A stretch of DNA of 19,819 bases from JBBAAS01 sp041658125 (GTDB lineage Bacteria > Patescibacteriota > Microgenomatia > UBA12405): the NCBI GenBank assembly GCA_041658125.1, contig JBBAAS010000016.1, forward strand, positions 1-19,819. Reading direction: 5' to 3'. The position numbers and the translations under genes were made by a program. The notes under the pieces are model-generated. The model did no database searches and was not told the DNA's origin. It worked only from the letters and a program-made list of their open reading frames with translations. This document shows, in pieces, positions 7,388-14,814 of this stretch (position 1 is its first letter; every line of letters begins with the position of its first letter).

Positions 7388-8514
7388 CCTTTAGCCACCA
7401 ATGGCAAAAAAATTCTTTGAACCGGCGGCTCCGGACTTGTCGGCCAAAAACCCTGTTCCCGACCGTTTTTGTATTCCGCCCGCCAACAGTCCACCCATTC
7501 TCCCCGTCGATGGCAAAATCGGACAAAATCATATGGCATCCAAATAAAACCCTTTGCATCCTCCGGTATTCCCAAGTCAGGATCAGCCCCATAAGGAAAC
7601 CAATCATCCCAGGCAAACCGGCACAACATCGCCCCCGTATTTCCATTCCTTCCTACTCTGTTTCTGTCGTATGCTACCGCTTGAACCGCATGCCCTGCCA
7701 ACGATACCTCTTCCTCTTGCGGCACCAACATATCGTCCCTCCATTCCATATTCCCGTCAAAAAAGCTCCAATACCAGGGAAAGCCCAAAACCACCGGCCC
7801 TTGTGCTACCGCCGCCTCCATTTTGACAATTGACTCTTCAGCGCTAGCATCAATGTGCGTATCAAAAACCATCTCGGTTTTTGACGGAATTAGTCTTCTG
7901 GCCTCGATAATCTGTTCGGGGGATAACGGATCCAGATTACCGCCCTCCATATAATTTTTTACTAACAAATTCCGGCAGATCCCAACCGCATCTAACGCTT
8001 CCGCTCCCTGATCAAGCATCATTGGGCCCGATCCTACTGTCGCCTCAATTGCCCTTGGGTTCAAAACGTGCAGTTGGTCAATCTCTGTCCCTGTCGGCTC
8101 ATCTGGCACCCCCAGCTTAAAATATTCTCCGTTAGTCACCACCGTTCCTATCGTTCTTAGCGCGTCAGTATAGGCCAGCGGCACACAATCCTGCGCTCTT
8201 TGTTGACTGGCATGCTCCGCCGTAAAGCTTCTCCAGTTCACCATCTCCGGTACCGTTAATATTTCCGCCGGATGAAAAATTCTTTGCTGATCTTCCAAAA
8301 TCCCGATACCCTCTTTGGTATGCCTTCCGGGGATCCATCCTCCAACCAAATCTTTTGGGATTCTTATTTCCAACGTCTTGGGCAATTTCCCTTCCGCCCA
8401 TACTGTTTTACCCTCACCGACTACCACCCGCCTCCCCACTTCTTCAGCTATCAACAACCCCAATAAGGCCGCACCTCTTAATAATAACTCCCTTCTCGTC
8501 CATCGATCTTTCAC
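7384..8514 (-). CDS. Exported papain-like (C1-type) cysteine peptidase homologue
   Basis: This 376-residue protein has a short basic N-terminus with TRRELLLRG and a hydrophobic stretch (residues 6-23). It resembles a twin-arginine signal, though a plain membrane anchor is possible. The core fits the papain fold. Gln104 lies six residues before Cys110 (SQQRAQDCVPLAY), which matches the papain Gln19/Cys25 spacing. QGPVVLGFPWYWSFF matches the 'G-PV-vg---y-~F' strand, and His275 is in AGHAVQAVAYD. KGFIWMPYDFV matches the last strand. Where papain has NSWG this protein has FAWD, so the catalytic Asn seems lost; Asp303 or Asp304 might substitute. The protein ends RIFLPLVAKG, a short hydrophobic tail. 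I choose the GTG at 8514 over the TTG at 8520 because the promoter places +1 there. A role in processing the neighbouring surface proteins is a guess. Confidence 0.6.
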   Translation of the reverse strand: MKDRWTRRELLLRGAALLGLLIAEEVGRRVVVGEGKTVWAEGKLPKTLEIRIPKDLVGGWIPGRHTKEGIGILEDQQRIFHPAEILTVPEMVNWRSFTAEHASQQRAQDCVPLAYTDALRTIGTVVTNGEYFKLGVPDEPTGTEIDQLHVLNPRAIEATVGSGPMMLDQGAEALDAVGICRNLLVKNYMEGGNLDPLSPEQIIEARRLIPSKTEMVFDTHIDASAEESIVKMEAAVAQGPVVLGFPWYWSFFDGNMEWRDDMLVPQEEEVSLAGHAVQAVAYDRNRVGRNGNTGAMLCRFAWDDWFPYGADPDLGIPEDAKGFIWMPYDFVRFCHRRGEWVDCWRAEYKNGREQGFWPTSPEPPVQRIFLPLVAKG

Positions 8515-8549
8515 CCCCAAATTATATTCTCTAGTTATCCGTCAGTCAA
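8515..8549 (-). promoter_or_regulatory. Leaderless promoter of papain-like gene
   Basis: Read on the minus strand: TTGACT (8549-8544), 17 bases, perfect TATAAT (8526-8521), 6 bases (TTGGGG), then GTG at 8514. The spacing predicts transcription starting on the G of this GTG, which argues against the in-frame TTG two codons upstream. This is the strongest -10 of the set. Confidence 0.65.
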
Positions 8550-8650
8550 TCATTATAGGTTCTACACATTGCATAAGTATTCTACTCAACTCTGACAAAT
8601 TTCCGGCAATACACATCAGATATACACTCAAATCTCAAATATTATAGGAC
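8550..8650. other. Spacer between two surface-protein genes
   Basis: About 100 bases of AT-rich sequence separate the stop of the thrombospondin-repeat protein from the promoter of the papain-like gene. I see no open frame, no stable hairpin followed by a T-run and no RNA gene. CCTATAAT occurs twice on the minus strand near 8558 and 8646, which may be chance. Confidence 0.4.
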
Positions 8651-11600
8651 TTAGTTTCCCTCTCTCCAATTATAGGTACTTTTCGTCAATCCTGCCGGCA
8701 TCGAAAAAACAAAATCCGGCCGGTAATTAATCTTAACCGAAGGTTTAGTATTATTGGCCGCTCCGGGCCCCAAGGATCGGTCGTTGACAAAACCCCCACC
8801 GGCAAAAACCGAACCGTTAATCTGTAATTGTGTTCCTGACGCCCCTGTCGTCGTTACACTGCCATCAGCCACTAATATTCCGTCAAATCGGGCTGCCGTC
8901 TCAGCAATTATTACCGAACCGCTTACTCCCACCATCAAAAAAGTTCCCGATGGTACAGTTTTATTTACATCTATTGTCAAATTCCCCTTAATAAACACTA
9001 CGCCTGTTAACAACGCCAAATCTTCCGAAGTTTGATCACCTTCAAGTGTTCTTCCGATTCCCAATTTGTCAAAATATTCCTTCTTTAAATTTCCATAGTT
9101 AATCGTGTTATCTGTCATATTTTTATCTGCCTTAAACCAATCATTCGGGTTGCCTTTTTTACAGCCACCACACCCGGTCTCATTACTGATTGATTCGCCG
9201 GCAGCCACTAACCCATTATTTCCGTTAGTTCCGCTAATACTCAAAGCATTGGTACAACCAACCGACAGCAAACACGTCAACGGCACCATGCTCTTGATTG
9301 CCCCTGAACTTAAAATTCCTCCCGAGCTTATTTGATACCAAGGTTTCTGATTCATCACCGAGGAAAGGTCTACTTGTAACGACGGATTAGCATCATATGG
9401 CCACACCGCATCATTATCTAACGTCGGTAAATTTCCACAACCAGTATAACCAACTCCCTGATCTTTATTACCTATTCTTCTTAATAGTGGTGATCCGCCG
9501 TTAAAGTCAGAATTTAAATTTGTCGTGTTATAAGAAGAATTTCCCCAAATCAAATCATGCGAACCATAGATATTCGTCCCAAAAGGACTCATTACTTCAC
9601 CCCCCAATGTCAGGGAGCTAAAGCTCATCCCGACACCCGCCGGAGTATGGTACCCGTCACCGGTTAAACATACCGGACCAAACGGCGCGTCACTGGCATC
9701 ATAAATTGTCCCGCTAACTGCTACTTTGCAATCCCACAACTTTAAAGATCGGTTCGGATTAGCTACCAGGACCACTCCGTGTTCATCCTTTGCATCCACT
9801 CTCAAGCCATAAGTCCTTCCTTCGTAGCTACTTTCCGGAAAAGTTACCGGCCACCGCACCGTCACGTTATTTCCCGACACTATCGTCGTTGCTATCCCAA
9901 CAAATGTCACTGCCCCACTGCCGGTATTGGTCACCGAGCAAACCATGGTGGCTGTCGCCATCTCGTCACAATCCAAAATCAAGTCCGTATCATCTCCATC
10001 GTATCCACCACGATTAAAACTAAGAAGAATTTTTTCAACATCTGCCGCCCCGTCAGCATCTCCCACCGTCACTTCAAAAGTTGCCGTCCGATTATTGTTA
10101 AATCTGACGGTATCGCAAATTTGGTTCCTGTTACCGGTCTCCGCTACTACCGGATTAAGCTTACTCTTAATCACTAACCCTCCCCCCGCCGGCGGAGCAT
10201 TAACTTTAAAATATCCACCCACCAAATTGCTCCAACCACCGTCGCCCGAACATATTCCAACACCGGCACAGTTGGTCGCATCATAAGCGTGAATCCACCA
10301 ATAATAATTGTGTCCGATAACCAAAGTTGCCCCTCCCATTGCCGCCGTCGGATAAGTTAAGCCATGAGTAGCGTTGGACAGAGAGGCACAATACTTTCCC
10401 GGCGTCGTTGCATTACAACCAGAAAATGCCATTCCGTCATCAAGATCATCGACCCGGATCTCAAAACTGTCAAAACCCGCCGGAGTTATCGGATTAGCCC
10501 AAGTCAAATTGATCGTTGGTGTCGACACCACATAAGGATTATTCCACGGATTACTCGGAAAAATATTTGTCGGCGGGCTTGGATCCCCGCAGTCAGTATT
10601 GGTACAAGTGTTGGAACTGGCTCCGGTGCAATAGTTCGTCCCGCTACACCGCAATAGACCATCACAAGTCCTCGCCTGTGTTTGCCCGCACAACGGCGAA
10701 CACGTCGGCGGCACCCACGCATTCCAATTACTGTCTCTGTCTCCGCAATGTTGAGTCGATGGTGTCCCGCAGCCTGCTCCATTGCAGGCAGGTGAGGGAT
10801 TAGTGCAAGTCCTTGATTGGCTACAACTACTGAAATTACAATCACTCCAATTAGTCCAACCTCCGGTCACATCTCCGCAATGTTGATTCTCTATCGGTGC
10901 CGTCCCGCAATCTGACCCGCCACAGGAAGGGGAGGGATTAGTACAAGTTTTTGTTCTCGTTTGATTACAACCGCTACACGTACTCCAACCAGTCCACCCA
11001 CTCCAGCCACCATTCACCGTTCCACAACTCTGAGTTGACGATCCGCCGCAACCTGCTCCGCCGCAAGAAGGAGAAGGATTGTTACAGCTTCTCGACTGAC
11101 TACAACTGCTACATGAGCTCCATGAACTCCACCCACCGTCTACCGGACTACACGTCGTGCATCCCCAGGAACTATTACAATCACCCGCCGCACACAAACC
11201 GCAATAGCCGCAACTGCAGTTCTCGGGATTCATAATCAAATTCGTACAGGCAAAAGTTTCAAAACCCCCATCACAAGTGGTATTACAACTACATTTGAAG
11301 TCATTACCCCAAAGATCAGTATAACAAACTGCCCCATTACTTGAACAAGGATTTCCAAGCGAATGAGCACAATTACAATGGGTCGTATTCGTTCCACAGG
11401 AATAACTGCCACCGCTACAAGCCGCCGCCCAAACCTTCTTCACCAACCGCAATCCGGTCGTCTTTTTTGCCGTCACTTTTTCCACCTTAAACATTACTCC
11501 CTTACTGGTCACCGTTTCTTTTGCCAACGTTTGGCAGCTTTTTATTACACTGTCATTTATCAGCTGTTTAGTTATCAGGCACAAATCTTTCAGTATCCCC

Positions 11601-12007
11601 TCGCTCAATTGGCTGTCTGCTTGTTTTACCGCCACTATACTATCAATCAGTTCCGGCACAAATTGCAACTTGATCAAAATTGTCGGCTCCTGATAACTAT
11701 AACCCACCGATTTAATCAGCTTTTCCTCCGCAGTATATACCGGCAGCCACTCCTGACCTTGAGTAGTAAACTCTAAGCTCAATTTAGCCTTTGTCCCGTC
11801 TTTCACCGGCAGTGACCTTACTTTTGTCCAAAAACTCAATCCGTTTAAATAATCCGTCAGAGCCGCTTCGTTGACCAAAGTTATTTGATAATTTCCTATT
11901 TTCCCGCTTACCCTTATCTTTTTACTCTTTTGCCAAAAAAACACTCCCATTACCGCCAATCCTAAGATTGCCAAAATTATGAAAACCAGCAAACCCTTTC
12001 GTTTCAC
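8651..12007 (-). CDS. Giant thrombospondin-repeat surface protein A, candidate pilus-tip adhesin
   Basis: The 1118-residue protein starts at a GTG. An N-terminal membrane helix or uncleaved signal occupies about residues 5-25. A folded domain (about 30-195) is followed by a dense Cys-rich segment (about 197-288), four thrombospondin type 1-like repeats (about 290-474, each with GGW-xxW-xxC, then a C-xxx-R-x-C pair and a closing CG) and a fibronectin III-like domain (about 476-603). The C-terminal module (about 610-1118) is shared with the 957-residue protein and ends NYRPDFVFSMPA, YNWREGN. Thrombospondin repeats usually bind glycans or proteins on other cells, so host or prey contact is a reasonable inference for an epibiotic cell. 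The many Cys suggest disulfides formed outside the cell. It has its own leaderless promoter. Confidence 0.72.
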   Translation of the reverse strand: MKRKGLLVFIILAILGLAVMGVFFWQKSKKIRVSGKIGNYQITLVNEAALTDYLNGLSFWTKVRSLPVKDGTKAKLSLEFTTQGQEWLPVYTAEEKLIKSVGYSYQEPTILIKLQFVPELIDSIVAVKQADSQLSEGILKDLCLITKQLINDSVIKSCQTLAKETVTSKGVMFKVEKVTAKKTTGLRLVKKVWAAACSGGSYSCGTNTTHCNCAHSLGNPCSSNGAVCYTDLWGNDFKCSCNTTCDGGFETFACTNLIMNPENCSCGYCGLCAAGDCNSSWGCTTCSPVDGGWSSWSSCSSCSQSRSCNNPSPSCGGAGCGGSSTQSCGTVNGGWSGWTGWSTCSGCNQTRTKTCTNPSPSCGGSDCGTAPIENQHCGDVTGGWTNWSDCNFSSCSQSRTCTNPSPACNGAGCGTPSTQHCGDRDSNWNAWVPPTCSPLCGQTQARTCDGLLRCSGTNYCTGASSNTCTNTDCGDPSPPTNIFPSNPWNNPYVVSTPTINLTWANPITPAGFDSFEIRVDDLDDGMAFSGCNATTPGKYCASLSNATHGLTYPTAAMGGATLVIGHNYYWWIHAYDATNCAGVGICSGDGGWSNLVGGYFKVNAPPAGGGLVIKSKLNPVVAETGNRNQICDTVRFNNNRTATFEVTVGDADGAADVEKILLSFNRGGYDGDDTDLILDCDEMATATMVCSVTNTGSGAVTFVGIATTIVSGNNVTVRWPVTFPESSYEGRTYGLRVDAKDEHGVVLVANPNRSLKLWDCKVAVSGTIYDASDAPFGPVCLTGDGYHTPAGVGMSFSSLTLGGEVMSPFGTNIYGSHDLIWGNSSYNTTNLNSDFNGGSPLLRRIGNKDQGVGYTGCGNLPTLDNDAVWPYDANPSLQVDLSSVMNQKPWYQISSGGILSSGAIKSMVPLTCLLSVGCTNALSISGTNGNNGLVAAGESISNETGCGGCKKGNPNDWFKADKNMTDNTINYGNLKKEYFDKLGIGRTLEGDQTSEDLALLTGVVFIKGNLTIDVNKTVPSGTFLMVGVSGSVIIAETAARFDGILVADGSVTTTGASGTQLQINGSVFAGGGFVNDRSLGPGAANNTKPSVKINYRPDFVFSMPAGLTKSTYNWREGN
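10586..11140 (-). repeat. Four tandem thrombospondin type 1-like repeats (coding)
   Basis: This stretch of the 1118-residue protein encodes four units of about 40-50 residues, beginning GGWSSWSSC, GGWSGWTGWSTC, GGWTNWSDC and SNWNAWVPPTC. The first three share TNPSP-C-G-GCG, or a close variant, and a closing (Q)SCG/HCG. The fourth is divergent, with its Trp spacing stretched. The units are similar also at DNA level, with recurring blocks that encode NPSPSCGG, so expansion by slippage or unequal crossing-over is possible. Confidence 0.75.
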
Positions 12008-12042
12008 TACTCCAGTCTAGCAACTATACCCTTTTATGTAAA
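12008..12042 (-). promoter_or_regulatory. Leaderless promoter of surface protein A
   Basis: Read on the minus strand: TTTACA (12042-12037), 17 bases, TAGACT (12019-12014), 6 bases (GGAGTA), then GTG at 12007. The -10 hexamer is the same as that of the paralogous gene ending at 7352. The GGAG in the 6-base gap sits only two bases from the GTG, too close to act as a normal Shine-Dalgarno sequence. Confidence 0.55.
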
Positions 12043-12050
12043 TAAAAAAT

Positions 12051-13733
12051 TTATTGAACCAAGCCGGCGTACAATTCCGTAAATGGAAACTTCGATTGGT
12101 CTAACATCTTCTTCCATGTCGGCGTAAAATATTGAGTATTCATATTTTCATCAACTTCATATTGTCTTTCCGGTAATTTAGTAAAATAACCCTTTATCAA
12201 CCACTCATCTTCCAAATTTGGTAAAAATGTTAAAACTTGCATTCCCATCCTAATCATTAATCTATCTCTGCCCATTTTTTTTAAGTTTTCCAGACCAAAT
12301 TTATCAATTAAATCCTGACTATGTTCAATAGAATTGTCCAACATACTCAGCCAGTTCGGAAAAAAACCTGCCCCCATCACCAGCATTCCTTCCGGACTTC
12401 TGGCAAAATACATACTGGTACTTCCCATCTCGTTACCAAAAAGCTCACCTTCAGTTTCTTGGTCACCCATTATTACTTGCACCCCGTCCAGCGGACTGAA
12501 TTGAGTTAACGGCCTGATGCTCATATCCAAGCCTGTCCCCTGTACATACCCCTTGGGCTCAATTGTCGTTGCCAAAGTAATCTGGCCGCCGCCGTCAGCT
12601 ACCGACTTTAAGTAATCTTCAAACGATCCACCGAAGCCTTCTGTTCTTGAGTGTTCATAAAACATTTGCAGGGTATATTCGGCATAAATTTTTTTGATTT
12701 CCGGATTTTCAATATCAAAGCTCTTGACTGCCTCTTCCGCCCGGTTAACCATCCCCGGCAACACCGCAATCACTATCGGTAACTTAAGCACTCTTCCATC
12801 CGGAATCGTGTATTCCACTTCCATGTTCTGATAAAATTCCGGCTGATAAAATCCAAATTCCACCTCGTTGCCAACATGTCTAATTTCCGCACTTTTTACT
12901 TCCGTCGGCGCTACGGTTGGCTCCGCTGTCGGCGCCTCGGTAGGGGAGGGAACTGCTGTTGTCGGTACTTGAGTCGGAGCAGGGGATTCTGTCACCGCTG
13001 GTGTCGCTGTTTCCACATCCGGTGTCGGCGTATTTTTAGCATATATCGCATTAAAAAGTTCCGTCCCGTCTTGTCCTAAAACCAATTCCACCTCTTCCCC
13101 GTTAACACCTTTAAATGTCACCTTTCCACCATCAAAAGTAATAAAAACCAATCCTTTTTCCGTAGTATTTATCAATGTCATTTCCCAGTTGCTATTACTA
13201 CCTCTAATTTGAAAGCTTCCGGCGACTATAGTATCAGCTTTTTGTTGTTCATCTTCCTTTATGAATAAAGCCAACGTTCTACCGCTTTCCAACTTAACAA
13301 AGGTCCAGCTAACTGAATCTTGGGGATCTTCTCCTGTTACCACTCGATAATTAGTCAATTCTGCCAACCTTGATCCAACTTGAGTATCAAACGTCGCCAG
13401 CATTTCTTGGTTTTTTATATCCTCACGTGAAATGTCTATCCAATTGATTTGATTCTCTGGCACTTCTCGGCCCAATAACGGAAACAATCCGTCGGTCGGA
13501 TCTACATTCGCTTCAACCGCTGGTGTTCTCGACTCCAATCCCTTGTTTGGGTCCCAAGTAGCCGGAGCTTTAGTTTCCGCTACCGCTGTTTTCATAAATT
13601 TATCAACCATTGAAGAAACGTCACAACCGGTTGCCCCTATGGCTACCACCGCTGCAGCTGTCGCCAATCCTACTTTTGTCGCTGCCTTTGCAGTTGGTCT
13701 ATTTGCCTTTCTTTCCGGATTGCTTGTATTCAT
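12051..13733 (-). CDS. Predicted lipoprotein with Pro/Thr-rich linker, function unknown
   Basis: The 560-residue protein has a basic N-terminus, a hydrophobic stretch and a lipobox-like AIGATGC with Cys37, so it is probably an exported lipoprotein, although Ala at -3 is less common than Leu. Residues 38 to about 232 form a beta-rich domain (SRLAELTNYRVVTG, then TLINTTEKGLVFITFDGG). A Pro/Thr/Ala linker with many TP and PT pairs covers about 235-279. A C-terminal domain of about 280 residues follows, of mixed helix and strand (YTLQMFYEHSRTEGFGGSF, MGSTSMYFARSPEGMLVMGA). I do not recognise either domain. It lies directly upstream of surface protein A and has its own leaderless promoter. An anchoring or assembly role for the tip proteins is inference from position only. 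Confidence 0.65.
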   Translation of the reverse strand: MNTSNPERKANRPTAKAATKVGLATAAAVVAIGATGCDVSSMVDKFMKTAVAETKAPATWDPNKGLESRTPAVEANVDPTDGLFPLLGREVPENQINWIDISREDIKNQEMLATFDTQVGSRLAELTNYRVVTGEDPQDSVSWTFVKLESGRTLALFIKEDEQQKADTIVAGSFQIRGSNSNWEMTLINTTEKGLVFITFDGGKVTFKGVNGEEVELVLGQDGTELFNAIYAKNTPTPDVETATPAVTESPAPTQVPTTAVPSPTEAPTAEPTVAPTEVKSAEIRHVGNEVEFGFYQPEFYQNMEVEYTIPDGRVLKLPIVIAVLPGMVNRAEEAVKSFDIENPEIKKIYAEYTLQMFYEHSRTEGFGGSFEDYLKSVADGGGQITLATTIEPKGYVQGTGLDMSIRPLTQFSPLDGVQVIMGDQETEGELFGNEMGSTSMYFARSPEGMLVMGAGFFPNWLSMLDNSIEHSQDLIDKFGLENLKKMGRDRLMIRMGMQVLTFLPNLEDEWLIKGYFTKLPERQYEVDENMNTQYFTPTWKKMLDQSKFPFTELYAGLVQ

Positions 13734-13768
13734 ATCCTAATGATACCGTCAATCCCTCCTTTTGTCAA
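13734..13768 (-). promoter_or_regulatory. Leaderless promoter of the lipoprotein gene
   Basis: Read on the minus strand: TTGACA (13768-13763), 17 bases, TATCAT (13745-13740), 6 bases, then ATG at 13733. The -35 is a perfect consensus and the -10 differs at one position. The expected +1 is the A of the ATG. The AGG in the gap is only two or three bases from the ATG. An AGGAGGG lies between -35 and -10 and would be outside the transcript. Confidence 0.68.
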
Positions 13769-13912
13769 TAAACTATAGGATAGGGAAAATAAACAAATTA
13801 TTAGCTCAAGTTCCTCATTTTTGCTACATACATACCCAATATGTCTCTAATACTATTATTTATTATAGGGCTAACATAAATACACAGTTGTTACATATCT
13901 CACCAAAGCTAA
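13769..13912. other. AT-rich spacer between GspJ-like and lipoprotein genes
   Basis: About 145 bases upstream of the lipoprotein promoter. I see no open frame, no clear intrinsic terminator after the GspJ-like gene and no RNA gene. Several short A/T runs and a minus-strand CCCTATAATAAATAATAG are present near 13850-13870; a second upstream promoter cannot be excluded. Confidence 0.4.
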
Positions 13913-14401
13913 CTAGTCTCTCGTCGCTACTTCCGTCACAAACGTTTTTTTTACAAAATTCGCCGGTCCGGCTATCTGGCTCCCGCCTGACAGCGTAAAA
14001 GCAAAAACTATCTTAGTTGTCTTTCCTCCAACATTGAAACATTCGACAAAAGTATCACAATCAGAAACTATTACATTGCTGCCGTTTAAATATACGGTGT
14101 TAGCAGCCGACTTCGAAGCAATCTTACTGCTAGCACATTCGATCTCTGTATCCTTCTGATCCGCCTTATTCGACACTGTTACCTTATTTCCATTAACACA
14201 AGTAGACAGTACTCCGTTAACCACGTTTTTTCTAAGTTCCGAAATCAGCATACTCCCGTTTTGTTCCACCAAATCAGCTACGTTAACCCGATTTTTAGCC
14301 TTAAACGAGTTAAGTAAAACCCCGGTAATTGCCGCCATAATTATTCCCGTTACTCCGACCACCACTACCATTTCCACCAGCGTAAACCCGGCTTTTTTCA
14401 T
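13913..14401 (-). CDS. GspJ/PilW-like minor pilin
   Basis: The 162-residue protein has a class III signal MKKAG with FTLVEMVVVVGVTGIIMAA, including Glu at +5. The length, the NxV-DLVEQNGSMLISELRKNV segment after the helix and its place as the last pilin gene after an H-like and an I-like gene support the GspJ/PilW assignment. Two Cys pairs occur in the second half. Its ATG overlaps the stop of the upstream gene by one base (TGATG), so translation is coupled. Confidence 0.7.
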   Translation of the reverse strand: MKKAGFTLVEMVVVVGVTGIIMAAITGVLLNSFKAKNRVNVADLVEQNGSMLISELRKNVVNGVLSTCVNGNKVTVSNKADQKDTEIECASSKIASKSAANTVYLNGSNVIVSDCDTFVECFNVGGKTTKIVFAFTLSGGSQIAGPANFVKKTFVTEVATRD

Positions 14402-14814
14402 CAGTACCTTGTAAAATATCTAACTATTTTATACTCCTGCGGACTGGCCGGATCACCCCAAGTTACTCTGATGTTTACGCTGACACAAGTAGGCGGTTCT
14501 GCTTCGCTACTACACCCCGGATCTGTCAAGTTTGTCTTTCTTTGAAAAATAGCCACATAGCCCACTTCGTCAATTGTTCCTGTTTGATTATTATTTATAT
14601 TACCCCAAAAACCCGCCGGATCACCGTTTCTCTGTTCTACCAATCTTTCTGCCACCGTGGCAGCAACTTCCGATGCCTTTTTCCGGTCTATTCCTTTGCT
14701 TCTTGCCCCCATCGAAAAAACCATCAATGCCACCACCCCCGACAGGGTCAGCGCCATAATTCCCACTCCCACCACCACTTCAACTAGACTTTGTCCGCGG
14801 TTATTTTTGCTCAT
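14401..14814 (-). CDS. GspI/PilV-like minor pilin
   Basis: The 137-residue protein starts MSKNNRG followed by QSLVEVVVGVGIMALTLSGVV. The leader is cleaved after Gly and Glu+5 is present. The GQSLVEV start and the KKASEVAATVAERLVEQRN segment after the helix are typical of PilV/GspI proteins, which form the tip complex with GspJ and GspK. The ATG lies 14 bases inside the end of the upstream GspH-like gene and has GGGAG seven bases upstream. The start is therefore well supported. Confidence 0.72.
   Translation of the reverse strand: MSKNNRGQSLVEVVVGVGIMALTLSGVVALMVFSMGARSKGIDRKKASEVAATVAERLVEQRNGDPAGFWGNINNNQTGTIDEVGYVAIFQRKTNLTDPGCSSEAEPPTCVSVNIRVTWGDPASPQEYKIVRYFTRY

Noticed and set aside
7384..7400. 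Sortase LPxTG-type signal in the papain-like protein tail
   Set aside because: The tail reads LPLVAKG: no Thr-Gly after LPx, no following membrane helix and basic end.
8515..8520. TTG start for the papain-like gene at 8520
   Set aside because: The promoter geometry puts +1 at the GTG 8514, and the TTG would fall in the -10 to +1 gap.
9779..10286. Several plus-strand open frames opposite the giant surface proteins
   Set aside because: They are low-complexity mirror products of the Cys/Gly/Thr-rich coding strand, without start signals or recognisable domains.
10586..11140. CRISPR-like spacing of repeated DNA
   Set aside because: The units are in-frame coding repeats of about 120-150 bases matching thrombospondin-like motifs; no short identical repeats with unique spacers.
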